From contig CAJQUW010011301.1 in the NCBI GenBank assembly GCA_907163375.1, positions 1 to 64,000 of the forward strand: a stretch of DNA of 64,000 nucleotides. The letters run 5' to 3'. The stretch is from Prostheceraeus crozeri. Its lineage: Eukaryota > Platyhelminthes > Polycladida > Euryleptidae. The position numbers were made by a program, and so were the translations under genes. Below, piece by piece: positions 34,705-44,731 of the stretch; the stretch's first letter is position 1, and the number at the start of each line of letters is the position of its first letter. Under the pieces are notes generated by a model. The model saw only the letters and a list, made by a program, of their open reading frames with translations, did not search any database and was not told the DNA's origin.

Positions 34705-36881
34705 CGACTTGCCTACCGACTTGCTCGAACAAAATTTGGGACTAGCGCAGATTGTTGAAGTAGCGACAAGAGGAGGAAGTATTTTGGACAAGGTTCTTAT
34801 CGACAATCACATGAAAGAAAATTTTTGCCCTGCTATTATTGGGCCTAATTTTGGCAATGCTGACCATTCGACTGTTTTTGTCAAGCCACTAAATGCCAAG
34901 TCATATTGTACATCTATCGTCAAATTGTATGATTATCGCGAGACATTCGTGAGAAGATTCTGTGACTTTTTAGGATCAATTAATTGGAGCTACTTTTACA
35001 AACTGGATGTACCGTTACAGCATAAAACTGATTTGTTTTATAAGATAATTAATGATGCGCTGAAAGAAATCCCTTTCAAGTACGTTGAAATGATGAGTAC
35101 AGACAAAGCATGGGTAACTCCTCTTTTGAAGCACCTTATAAACTGCCGATATCAAGCTTACAGGAACAACGATCTCCCTCTGTACAATCATTATAAAGTA
35201 AAAGTGAAGTCAGAGATCACGAAAGCCAAATGTATTTGGTCCAAACATCTGAAAATAACAAAGGTAGTGTTTGGAAAATTGTGAGGACGGAAAATCCAAA
35301 TAATTCGCAAGCTGGATTTAATCTAGATAAATTACTGCAGCAGTTTCCAAATTATCAGTCAGCAGCAGAGGCTATTAACAGCTACTTCTCGAGGGTGTTT
35401 TCAGCTGCACCAAGTTGGAACGATATTGAGTCCCACTTTCCAACCATCACTGACCCATGGCTACCAGATATTATTGTTACAAAGACATATGAAATGTTAC
35501 GCTCTTTAAAAGTCAACAAGTCGTCAGGCTGTGACTCTCTTTCTCCTCGACTTCTGCGAGAGGCTGCAGGCATACTATCAGGCCCTGTATCTCGCATGTT
35601 TTGTCTCTCCGTCAGTGTAGGTGTTGTTCCTACTCAATGGAAATTGGCGAACGTAATCCCTGTCCCCAAAAATCCCAATCCCACTGTCAACGAACTGAGG
35701 CCTATATCTGTTCTTCCAATTTCGGCCAAGCTTCTAGAAAAGTACGTACTAATGTCAATCGAAGAAAGACTCTTGTCCCTGTATGGTGATAACCAATTTG
35801 GTTTTCGTCGCGGATCATCGACTTTATGCGCTAATATTCAATTACACGACTTCATAACATCTAAATTGGATCGTGAAGATATATCAGGAGTGGCAGTGAT
35901 ATCATTCGATCTCAGCAGAGCATTTGACCGCCTACAGCATGAGAAATTGTTTGCTTATCTGACATCAAAGCATTTGCCAACTAAATTTCTGGAATGGTTA
36001 GCAGATTATTTCAAAGACCGATATCAGCGAGTTTGTGTGAAGCATATAGCAAATAGCAATTTCCGTCAAGTGACTTCAGGCGTTCCTCAGGGGTGCATTT
36101 CACCACAAATGTTTGCTGCTTACATGGGCTCCTTAAACTCATTCTCTAATGACACGATGCTTATCAAGTACGCAGATGATGTTTTAGTTTCAATTCCTTT
36201 CTCTACAAATGATGATGTAAACCATGCCATTCAACTGGAAGCAACCAACATAAAAAGCTGGTGTCGTGATCATGGTCTGATATTAAATGAGCAGATAAGT
36301 CAAGAGTAATGATTGTCAAAAAGCGAAATACTCCCATCATAAACGTATTGTGTATGCCGCAAGTTGATAATCTAAACTGCCTTGGTGTAACTTTCTCAGG
36401 AGATCTCACTTGGATTAAGCATGTTGACTCAATATGTAAAAAATCGAGCCGTCGTATCTTTCTCTTAAAACGTTTAAAGAGATATTCTGGACTTCAGAAA
36501 GCCGATTTGATACAAGTTTATCATAATATGATTCTTGGTATACTTGAATACAATTCCGCTGTTTTTGTATCGCTTAACAATAAAGAATCAAATAAAATTG
36601 AGAGAATTCGTCGACGTTGCCATAACATCATATGTGGCTTTAATTGTGACTGTGGTATGTTTCCATCTACTAGGGAAAGACGCGTTTCGCAAGCATTAAA
36701 GACATTCAAGAAGCTTGAAAACCCGAATAACATTCTGCATCACCTATTTCCACAGCGACTCACCTATTCTGGTTTGCTTCGCCAGCCTATGTATAAAACA
36801 CATCGTAGAATCAAATCATTTGTTCCGTATTGTATTCCTCTCTATAATACTTCATTTTCTGGATCAAGAAAACAAGGATGA
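34705..36881 (+). pseudogene. LINE endonuclease (end) plus reverse transcriptase, two frameshifts
   Basis: Residues near the start (SILDKVLID, then GNADHSTVFVKP) match the end of the AP-endonuclease domain. The reverse transcriptase follows at about 35480-36300: KSSGCDSLSPRLL, TQWKLANVIPVPK, LRPISVLPISAKLLEK, then ISFDLSRAFDRL with the catalytic Asp, TSGVPQGCISP and IKYADDVLV (YADD at 36169-36180). The C-terminal part (36309-36881) has LGVTFSGDLTW and RIRRRCHNI. The frame changes near 35265 and near 36290, so it is inactive. Placement in the CR1/Jockey group is by motif style only. Confidence 0.88.
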
Positions 36882-37049
36882 CGTCCATGATGCTGTTATT
36901 GTGCTACTGAAGTGATTTTCGTTTATTTTGCTAAATGACTTATGCGAGTTTGTACTTGTACTATTTTTCTTCACTTATAACCTGTGTCTTTTTGCTCAAA
37001 GCAATGTATGATTTTCATTCTGAAACAAATATATACGCTTATTATTATC
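34705..37049 (+). mobile_element. 5'-truncated non-LTR retrotransposon (CR1/Jockey group) in the left Polinton repeat
   Basis: The element lies exactly between two halves of the Polinton repeat. It begins in the last part of an endonuclease domain and ends in a TATTATTATC tail, the short microsatellite-like 3' end seen in CR1-like LINEs. There is no ORF1 and most of the endonuclease is missing, the usual 5' truncation from incomplete reverse transcription. Any target duplication is at most two or three bases and ambiguous. It is the youngest layer of the nest. Confidence 0.88.
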
Positions 37050-37216
37050 TGTTTTACTGGATAGGTACATGTGTTTGGTAGACTGGGTTGAGTACATTGC
37101 GTTTCGGAACGTCTATGATCGAACTTGTGTGACTTGGTTCTGAGTACTTGGGTACGTACCGATAGACGTCCGTTGTTTGATTTTGAATGGGTTTGCTCAA
37201 TTGCGACTATTGTGAC
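37050..37216. repeat. Left Polinton inverted repeat, inner part
   Basis: These 167 bp match the reverse complement of 57064-57230 with no difference seen. With 34572-34704 it gives a 300-bp repeat, equal to the right one. Confidence 0.95.
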
Positions 37217-37302
37217 TATTGCAACCATGGTAATCAAGATGACAGTCACATTGATTTTCCTTTTTACGTAGACAAACTATGCTATAAATATGAGATAGTT
37301 GT

Positions 37303-37815
37303 TTGATGACATACATAATGATGACTAGTATCCCAACGTCGTGGGTTGTCGCAAGAGACCTTGGATATTCGTTCAAAGCTATAGAAACTGTAACAAATCT
37401 CAGTGAAAATATCAACGCTGGTGATTTAGTTGATCGACTAATGGATCTAGATGAGCATGTTATGAATCACAATTTGGATCGTAGGTGGATAGAGGATTTC
37501 TCCATGCTACACTGCAATGATAGTGAAATTAGGAGGATCAAATTGGAACGATATGGAAAGAAGGAGACATTTGACAGTGTTTTAATAAAAAGTTCTCCCA
37601 ATAAAAGTGACTTCAGAAGGAAATTAGAAGAAGAGACATTTAAATTATTATGTGAACGGAACTCCGTTAAATGTTTTAAAAAGGAACGATCCCTTCTCTT
37701 TTTACCATGTTCTCATAGCGTTATGTATTCTACATGTTATGTACCCTTTGAAACTTCATCTTGTCCCCTTTGTGATGAAGAAATATCTTCAACAGTCACT
37801 GTATATCGTGCATGA
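37303..37815 (+). CDS. Polinton cargo: IAP-type RING protein with possible UBA region
   Basis: The C-terminal 55 residues follow the RING order of inhibitor-of-apoptosis proteins: a first Cys in LLCERN, LLFLPCSHSVMYSTC, then SCPLCDEEISSTVTVYRA, which resembles the conserved CPICR...TVRTFLS end of IAPs. The N-terminal half (SWVVARDLGYSFKAIETV then DLVDRLMDLDE) resembles the UBA region that precedes the RING in many IAPs. No BIR domain is present. Proteins of this kind are E3 ubiquitin ligases that can block cell death; that role here is inference. The gene is the first after the left repeat, with a TATAAATA at about 37282. The frame looks whole, about 170 codons or slightly fewer depending on which early ATG is used. 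Confidence 0.65.
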   Translation: MMTYIMMTSIPTSWVVARDLGYSFKAIETVTNLSENINAGDLVDRLMDLDEHVMNHNLDRRWIEDFSMLHCNDSEIRRIKLERYGKKETFDSVLIKSSPNKSDFRRKLEEETFKLLCERNSVKCFKKERSLLFLPCSHSVMYSTCYVPFETSSCPLCDEEISSTVTVYRA

Positions 37816-37870
37816 TGAGTCATCATGCACGTCTGTGATTGGTCACTATTGTGTCTTTGTGTGGCTTTTC

Positions 37871-37880
37871 TATATAAGGA
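37871..37880 (+). promoter_or_regulatory. TATA box of a Polinton gene
   Basis: TATATAAGGA is followed by GGACATTGTACC. The terminal accessory gene B promoter reads TATATAAAGG followed by ATGACATTGTTCC, so the box and its downstream word are shared across element genes. The next ATG is at 37926. Confidence 0.6.
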
Positions 37881-37925
37881 GGACATTGTACCGTTCTATT
37901 TCAAGCATAATTTGAGGCTAATACA

Positions 37926-38532
37926 ATGTCAATCAGCATGTCGTTCACTACCAACATTCCCATTTCAATAATTTACCGAAGTCAACTCTTCACCGGCAAT
38001 ATATTTTATTCTGCCGTATATATAACTGGCTATAAAGCGGATTTGGTGGATCTGATGGAGGAAATAGTGAAGTATTTCCGCTGCGGAGAGGACGTTGTGA
38101 GACGTAAGAGAGGACGCTCTTACGCGAGTTGCAAGATTTTGGCTCAATGAAGTATTTCGCCCACTAGCTCAAACTGAGATTGTACCGGAATACTCTCGCT
38201 GTTGCGGCAGCAGTATCCAACGGAAACACAATACATGTCTCCATGACATTATCACCTCCATATACTTTGACGAGACGGGTGAGAAATGTAAACTGGACTT
38301 GTTCATTGGACCGCCATCAGTAAGCATCAATGTGGCTGCTCAAGGACATTCTGAGGTGATCAGTTTGCGGGCATACTATGCCAATATTTTAAAGACTTTC
38401 CATTTAAAGCCCTGCTGTATGTGCTGTCCTATTTCAAAACATCTAATGAAAGACATTGAGCAGCTCATAACTGCTACAAATCAGACTCTAGCCGATGTGA
38501 GTGTGTATCAGTTTCCCTCTACAACTTGTTAA
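37926..38532 (+). CDS. Polinton locus of unknown function
   Basis: Coding-like sequence follows a TATA box at 37871. The first part from ATG 37926 includes LVDLMEEIVKYFRCGED and the basic RRKRGRSYASC. The last part includes the Cys-rich LKPCCMCCPISKHLMKDIEQ. No family was recognised. The locus appears broken. It stands between the RING gene and the small GG-motif protein, on the same strand, so it is probably an element gene and not host sequence. Confidence 0.4.
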
Positions 38533-38667
38533 GTGTTTTATGTAATTTTATAAGTACCAGCAACAAACTCTGCGTGATATGTGAATGCTTGTAAACTTTT
38601 GTGTATAATGTTGTAAGTACTAAGCAAAAATTGTAATTGTACTATCTATTTCCATATTAGAATAAAA

Positions 38668-39060
38668 ATGTCTGTAAAACGGAAGGCATCTTCTCGTCAA
38701 TCGAAACGGTCCTTCAAACCTTCAATTCAGTTTAAAAAGGCGTTGCGAAAGTTAAACAGCATACATGATAATAAGAAGAAGTGTAAATTGATTCAAAATT
38801 CAAGTGATGATTTCATTCGCGATTTAGCTTTTGCAATACACATATGTCTACCTATTTACAAGCCTCTATTAAATGCTGGCTCTTTGAATAGCATAAAAAA
38901 GTTTTCAAATCCAAGGAGTAGTGATAAGAAAAGGCGAAACTTAATTCAGCGCGGTGGTGGTGGGTTTCTAAGTATGTTAAATGATATTGGAAATAGTATT
39001 AATGGTGTAATCAATAGTCTGCTTGGAAGGATTGCAGCAACTGCCGCAATGTTAATATAA
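38668..39060 (+). CDS. Small basic Polinton protein with GG motif, possibly core or pX-like
   Basis: A whole 130-codon frame from ATG 38668. The N-terminus is Lys- and Arg-rich; the C-terminus has KKRRNLIQRGGGGFLSML followed by hydrophobic residues. A basic part followed by an RGG-type motif and a hydrophobic tail is common in small Polinton and adintovirus proteins likened to adenovirus core or pX proteins, and GG sites are typical for adenain cleavage. Both points are inference from pattern. It may be packaged with DNA or act on membranes. Confidence 0.55.
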   Translation: MSVKRKASSRQSKRSFKPSIQFKKALRKLNSIHDNKKKCKLIQNSSDDFIRDLAFAIHICLPIYKPLLNAGSLNSIKKFSNPRSSDKKRRNLIQRGGGGFLSMLNDIGNSINGVINSLLGRIAATAAMLI

Positions 39061-39118
39061 CGTTAACGAATCATAAAGTGACACGTCATCACTTTGATTG
39101 ATGAGTCATATATAGGTG

Positions 39119-39127
39119 TATATAAGG
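39119..39127 (+). promoter_or_regulatory. TATA box of a Polinton gene
   Basis: TATATAAGG lies about 90 bp upstream of the ATG at 39212. It matches the boxes at 37871, 821 and 56573. Confidence 0.55.
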
Positions 39128-39211
39128 AAGATGCTTTAATGATATTTCATCACTTTCAAGTGACAATTCATTTGCGCTGGTTGAAAACTCCGAATTAGTA
39201 CTTGTTGAAAC

Positions 39212-39874
39212 ATGACTCAGAAAATGTATTCAATCAGAGAGGAAAGTGACGCTTTTGAGCAAAATTTCTTGAAGCTTCGTCCGACACGAAAGGTGCAAGG
39301 GATTGAAAATACATTCTACTTTCAAACCTTGAATTATGGTGATGATCGCTTTTATCTTCAAGTTCAATTCTTCCACAGTAATGGCATGTCTACATCAGGG
39401 TATAGCAATATGAGACAAATGCGAGTGACTTTTCCAAAATGGCAACAGGTGATTCTTAAAACTATTGACTCTTTCGCGAAAGAATGTGTTGAGCTGCCTG
39501 AAAGTGCTCCTACTCATTGGAGAAAGGCATTTTAGGAAGGAGTTGGTTACAAGGAATTGCCGGAATTCGATACACTGTTTTTAACACTATCGGATCATTT
39601 TCAAGCATTCGATCTCTTTACAAACGCGATGGAATGTGAGGTTCTCAAACGGGGCCGCTATATGGGCTTATTGCACGTTACCGGACTTTATATTGGCTCA
39701 CATGGTTCGACTGGTAAAGTCGCATCTTTACAAATGGAGGTTCTTCAACTAGTCTATGAACCACTACCAATTGATGAATGCTTAATTAACATTGATAAGA
39801 CTGCTTCAAGTGATGGGAAGGAAGAGAGCAAAAAAAGCGAGGGCGGAAATATAAAGATGGGAATCCTAAATTGA
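39212..39874 (+). CDS. Polinton protein, N-terminal part possibly PC4-like
   Basis: The first 100 residues contain ENTFYFQTLNYGDDRFYLQV, then a gap, then MRVTFPKWQQVILKTIDSF. This order (strand, strand, then a strand with KWQ before a helix) recalls the PC4/Sub1 single-strand DNA-binding coactivator fold, whose core ends in a similar GISL..EQW...K helix. The likeness is weak and rests on pattern only. The later part, with YMGLLHVTGLYIG and a charged tail, is unassigned. The locus looks broken. A TATA box lies at 39119 and the ATPase gene follows on the same strand. Confidence 0.4.
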
Positions 39875-40073
39875 AGTTGAAGCGCCAAGATGCTGACTTG
39901 AAAACTTTCTATAATCCTAATTGTGATGAGGAAACACAAATGTTTTAATTTGTAAATGTAACTTGAAAGTTTCTATTCTGAATGTAAATAAACGTGATCT
40001 GGAACATGTGTCTGCTTTGTTGTTCTAAGCAAAATTAGCGGGATGATGAGTTTAATGTTAATGGAATTATAAG

Positions 40074-40709
40074 ATGACAGATTTTGTTCTATTCACTGAT
40101 CGCACAATGTGTGTCGCTGGACCAAGTCAGTCCGGTAAAAATACATTTGTAACTGAATTGCTACAATATAGAAATGAAATGTTTAACAAGGAAATTAAGA
40201 GAGTCAAATGGTATTATGGAATATTTCAACCACAACTACATTCGGCACTTCGCCAGAAAGGTTATGAGGTGAAGCAAGGGTTGCCATCAACTGAGGATAT
40301 CAAAGCAGATGACTTACTAGTATTAGGTGATCTATTACGTGAAAGCAAATCTTCAAAGGATATAACTGAAATGTTCATTCAAACTACACATCATAGGGAA
40401 GCTTTTATTATCTACATCACCCAAAACATCTTCGATGGAGGGAAAGAGCAAAGAACTAGAAGTTTGAATACACATTATTTCGCAATATTTAAAAATCCAA
40501 AAGATAGCAGTCAGATATATCATCTCAGTAGACAGATATTACCTCAACAACCTAAAGTACTTTCAAAAATATATGAAGATGTAACAAAGAAACCACATGG
40601 CTATCTATTTATTGATCTAACCCAGGAATGTCCGGAACGACTTCGATTTCGAACAAATATCATACCTAATTCCGCTGAACCAATGACAGTTTTCTCGGTT
40701 CACAGTTAG
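40074..40709 (+). CDS. Polinton packaging ATPase (FtsK/HerA superfamily)
   Basis: An open frame of 211 codons begins at ATG 40074. A P-loop GPSQSGKNTF lies at about residues 16-25 and a Walker B-like DDLLVLGDLL at about 82-91. ITEMFIQTTHHREAFIIYITQN matches the sensor region (HHR...I.QN) typical of Polinton and adenovirus-like packaging ATPases. In this family the protein pumps the element's DNA into a capsid. It stands directly before a conserved protein of unknown function and the integrase, as in other Polintons. Confidence 0.9.
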   Translation: MTDFVLFTDRTMCVAGPSQSGKNTFVTELLQYRNEMFNKEIKRVKWYYGIFQPQLHSALRQKGYEVKQGLPSTEDIKADDLLVLGDLLRESKSSKDITEMFIQTTHHREAFIIYITQNIFDGGKEQRTRSLNTHYFAIFKNPKDSSQIYHLSRQILPQQPKVLSKIYEDVTKKPHGYLFIDLTQECPERLRFRTNIIPNSAEPMTVFSVHS

Positions 40710-40748
40710 TTTTAAGCAATGTACTTTGTTGCCTTATTATTTTCAAAC

Positions 40749-41399
40749 ATGTCGTATTCAAAGATGGTAGTCATTCCTCAAGAGGAGTATGTACAATGGA
40801 CTACATTACAAAGTGCACAGGAAGTCAAAAATATAGATCAACATATTACGAATCAACTTAAGGAACTAACTCAAAAGGATATGGAAATTAAGAAGATTAA
40901 GGATCCCTATCGACGACTGCAGTTAGCAGCTGAAAACATTGATGAGAGGCGACAGATTCGTGACAAGTTGCGACGATTTATAACCTTTTCAACACCTCGA
41001 CCATATCGTGTGCGCGCTGAGCGATTATTTGACTTCATTGATCCACATGTGATGTTCAATGAGAGAGGGGAGATAATAGATGAAACAACTGGTGATGTTA
41101 TTAGAAATAGTCACATAGATGACCTTCTACAATATGCTGTCAGAGATGTAAGGCGAAAACTAGGTGCACCAAAATGGTGGACATGTTTTCAGAAAATTTT
41201 ATCTGATCAAAATGTACCTCACAATATTATTGGAGGACCGACTGTGAATGAGTTGGAAAAGGGTCACTTACAAGATGGATTAAAAAGTAAAACACCCACG
41301 ATGGCGGTCAAGCGAGAGCTTCATGATCCCGATGATCTGCAACCAAAAAGAGCTACTAGGCGCTCAATGCGCGTTGCGAAGGAGTATAGTAAATATTAA
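40749..41399 (+). CDS. Conserved Polinton protein of unknown function
   Basis: An open frame runs to 41399. The likely start is MSYSKMVVIPQEEY at 40749, since the earlier ATG at 40719 adds only a short hydrophobic lead. The start MVVIPQEEYVQW is a form seen in a Polinton protein class between ATPase and integrase. A charged, coiled-coil-prone region follows (KELTQKDMEIKKIKD, IDERRQIRDKLRRF), then FNERGEIIDETTGDVIRNSHIDDLLQYAV and GAPKWWTCF. The end is basic. Function is unknown; a structural or DNA-binding role would fit. Confidence 0.65.
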   Translation: MSYSKMVVIPQEEYVQWTTLQSAQEVKNIDQHITNQLKELTQKDMEIKKIKDPYRRLQLAAENIDERRQIRDKLRRFITFSTPRPYRVRAERLFDFIDPHVMFNERGEIIDETTGDVIRNSHIDDLLQYAVRDVRRKLGAPKWWTCFQKILSDQNVPHNIIGGPTVNELEKGHLQDGLKSKTPTMAVKRELHDPDDLQPKRATRRSMRVAKEYSKY

Positions 41400-41570
41400 G
41401 CAAATATGAATTAAGCCTTGCCTCTCATATCATGTCGTTACAAAAATTTTGCTGTTGTTTGAAATCTGCGCTCGAAGGCAAAGGAGAAGAGGGCGTAGAG
41501 GTTGATATCAATTGTGTTGGCAGTTTCTGTGCGAGTAACACGCGTGTAAATCAGAACAAAGACGATGAGT

Positions 41571-42651
41571 ACAGCAGTGAAACTCAGAAAGATTTATTAC
41601 GACTTAAATCACCCCGCAAGTTTCAGTCGTCCGGAGGTTCTAGCCCGTGCAGCAGGTGTGGGAATAGAGAAAGTCAAGAAGTGGTTAAGGAGTCAACCGA
41701 CTTAAACTCTTCACAAAAATGCGAGAAAGCGGTTTCCAACGAGAAAATATGTTGTTAACAATATAGATAGTCAATGGCAGGCGGCCTTGGCTGACATGCA
41801 ACAGATATCACAGTACAATGATGGCTATAAATACATCTTAACAGTTATAGATATTTTATCTCGCTATGCTTGGGCACGTCCACTGAAATCTAAACGAGGA
41901 CCAGAAGTTGAAGCGGCTTTTCAGAGCATTTTCGATGAGGGGCGTGTTCCGCAAAGAATACAGACAGATCAAGGGAAGGAATTCGAAAACTCTCATGTTC
42001 GAAGTCTCCTTAAAAGTCATAATGTGGAATTGTTTAGTGTCAAAAGTGCTTATAAAGCTGCCATGGTTGAGAGGTTCAATCGCACACTGAAGACAAAAAT
42101 ATGGCCCTATTTCACTGCAAAAAATACACATGTTTGGGTAGGTCAGCTGCAGAAATTTGTTAAGAATTACAATGAAAGCTACCATCGAATCATCAAGATG
42201 AAACCAGTTGATGTTACCCCAGATAATGCGATGGATGTATGGCTTCGATTGTATGATAAGAAAGCGAAAAACATTTCCAATGAAAAGAAAATTAATGTTG
42301 GTGATTAAGTTCGGATTTCAAAGGTTAAGTCTACATTTGAGAAGGGGTATCTAGCTAATTGGACTGAAGAAGATTTTTTTGTAGATGAAGTAAATACAAA
42401 ATTCAGACCCACCATGTATAAATTAATAGTTACCATGGCAATTAATTGAAGGAAAATTTTACTCTTATGAATTGCAAGTATTAGACAGAAGTGAAGAGGT
42501 GTATATGATTGACAAAATAATTAGGAGGAAAGGTCATGGCAATCAAAGGAAATATGTAGTTAAATGGAAAGGATATCCTGATTCATTCAATAGCTGGATA
42601 ACGCACCAGGATCTACAAAATGTGGAGGTGGGAGACACTCGTAACTTTTAA
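41571..42651 (+). pseudogene. Polinton integrase with C-terminal chromodomain (fossil)
   Basis: The N-terminal region around 41590-41760 gives the YYDLNHPASFSRPEVLARA-type leader usual for Polinton integrases. The retroviral-type core follows: ADMQQISQYNDGYKYILTVID (first Asp region split by this wording), IQTDQGKEFEN (second Asp) and KAAMVERFNRTLK (Glu). The C-terminus at about 42490-42640 reads IIRRKGHGNQRKYVVKWKGY followed by SFNSWIT, a clear chromodomain, which in Polintons may guide insertion. The locus is broken in a few places. In the family this enzyme makes the 6-bp target duplication. Confidence 0.9.
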
Positions 42652-42692
42652 ACTAATGTAGCATGTGACTTCTTCCATATATGAGTTTTACA

Positions 42693-44195
42693 TGTCTACT
42701 AACTTCAACATCATTCTTCCAAGCAATTGCAACCCAGAGGTATTCCCAAGTAACAAACCATCTCTATACTCTGTTGAATTCGCTAATCCAATTACTCTGC
42801 CTGGACCCCATGAAGTTGCTCTAACTGAAATTACTTATTACAACGATATCAGTTTGCAAAAAAACAATTATTTTGAATTACATAAAGAAGTACGAGAGAA
42901 GGATGATTGTTTTCGCATATTTCACAATAGTCTACATGGTACATGGGCTTTTCATCATCTTACTTTACATCTTTTTTCAACATCTTTACCATCTGTCCAA
43001 AACATGATTAAAATTCAAAAGGCATTTGCAACGTCAATTTTTGATTCTAAGGTTCCCTCAATGAGCTTGCAAGATACAGAAAAGGAAATCGGTAAAATGT
43101 TTGAACGAATAAATGATCTCTTCAAGCTGACTTTGAATAAATTCTACAAACCAGTCATAAAGGGGTCAACAAATTGATGAAGGAAGGGAAGCATGTTCTT
43201 CTTGTATTAGGTAAGGATTTGAGTCATACTTTTGGGTATTCCAGAACAACTTTCTCATCAAGGTATTGGTACAATGGACGTAGGCGGAATTCGGAGAGGA
43301 AAGTCACTGATTTTCAATGTAGAATTGTGCCATTGTATTCATTACAAAAAAGGAGCATCCGAGTAAAAAATCAATTTGAGGTCATTAGAAGTGTTGAAGA
43401 CTTTGCAAGAAAGTTTCAAGGATCAGTGCCAGAAACGTTAATGACTTGTGAATACAAGAAAGAGAAAGTAACTTTATGTTATTGAATTCGGATCTGAAAT
43501 GATTGGGATGTTTAAGGGCCTTGAAAGCGCACCTTGGTTGACAGAATTAAATGATACATTCAAGGTTGAATTGGCCTCTTCTAAACTCAAAGCATCAACA
43601 AATGTTTCATGGGATATCCACGTATACAGCGAAGACATATTGGGCGATGATTTGTCTACTTCCAGTGAACTTGTAAAAAGAGTTAATTTGAACATTGAAA
43701 GCTTGAAAACGCCATCTGAATTGTGTACAAAGTTAAATGAGTTTGGTGTAGATTACCTTGATGCAGATGAATATCACTTTTCTTATGATCCATAAGAAAC
43801 GCATGATTCTAAAGGTAGGGAAGAACTCACTTATCAAGCTGGATAGCGTGTTAACGACCACATTGGGATTCTCAAAATCAACTATTTATGAAAGCACATC
43901 AATAGGCGATACAGCCCCATCACTAGAGCGTGATATAAGTAACTTATACGTCTATTGTAACATTATTGAATATACAAGGGTTGGCGACATTGAGGCCCCA
44001 CTTCTGCGCACATTTCCTCTCTCATCCGTAAGGAAGCAACTAATCAATCGAGAATTTTTTAACAAAATGTATCTACCAATCAGCCAAAATTGCATCAATA
44101 GAACTGACATATCAATTCATAATGACGCAGGAGAAGTAGTACCGTTCTGTGGTGGTGTTACTGTTTTGTCCCTACATATTAGGTCACGAGAATAA
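42693..44195 (+). pseudogene. Polinton minor capsid (penton-like) protein (fossil)
   Basis: The locus starts MSTNFNIILPSNCNPEVFPS, then SLYSVEFANPITLPGPHEVA and LTEITYYND. This is the pattern of the widespread Polinton protein that begins with a YVTLPSN-type strand and is taken to be the minor capsid (penton) jelly roll. The rest up to 44195 ends with PFCGGVTVLSLHIRSRE. It lies between integrase and the basic GG protein, as in related elements. It is broken, with a few breaks. Confidence 0.7.
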
Positions 44196-44238
44196 GGCTT
44201 TACGCTACTGTGACTTCCATAGTTACTCAATAGTCATA

Positions 44239-44721
44239 ATGACAGGCATTTACAGTAGACCATCATATCAGAGCGGTTATCCCGTGTTTGTTGGAGGTAG
44301 ACGACAAGTTGGAGGAGGCATATTTGGTGCACTAAGACGTATGGTTCTTCCAACACTCAAAAAGTATGGCGTACCAATCATGAAGCGTGTTGGAAGAAGG
44401 GCTTTAGATTTTGGTGCAAATGTTGCAGCTGATGCGCTTCAAGGTGAGGATATCGGTGAATCTATGAAAATGCGCGCGCAGCAATCTGCCATAGACGCAT
44501 TAGATGATTTAACAAAGACGAGACGTACAGTTCGGAAGAAGCGTAGGAAGTCAAGACAAGTTGGATGCGGTCGAGTTACTAAGCAAAGACGCAGGAAAAG
44601 TAAAAAGCCGACTAGAGCAGTACGTTCTAAATTTAGACGTCGAGTGAAAACAAGAAAGCGCAAACGAAATTCCACAGCGACTAGAAACAAGTCAAAACGA
44701 AGTAAGATAACATATTTGTAG
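44239..44721 (+). CDS. Basic Polinton protein, pVI/pVII-like
   Basis: A whole frame of 160 codons if ATG 44239 is used; that start gives MTGIYSRPSYQSGYPVFVGG. A Gly-rich motif RRQVGGGIFGALRRMVLPTL follows, giving an amphipathic stretch, then a helix-rich middle and a very basic tail full of Arg and Lys. Gly-Gly sites and the amphipathic part recall adenovirus pVI, a membrane-lytic protein released by adenain. The basic tail recalls core proteins. It sits directly before the major capsid gene, as in adenovirus-like gene order. Assignment is by pattern. Confidence 0.6.
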   Translation: MTGIYSRPSYQSGYPVFVGGRRQVGGGIFGALRRMVLPTLKKYGVPIMKRVGRRALDFGANVAADALQGEDIGESMKMRAQQSAIDALDDLTKTRRTVRKKRRKSRQVGCGRVTKQRRRKSKKPTRAVRSKFRRRVKTRKRKRNSTATRNKSKRSKITYL

Positions 44722-44731
44722 AGCTAATACG

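Noticed and set aside
44439-44690. A minus-strand frame of 83 codons
   Set aside because: It is the antisense of the basic Polinton protein; the Arg/Lys codons opposite give a false open frame.
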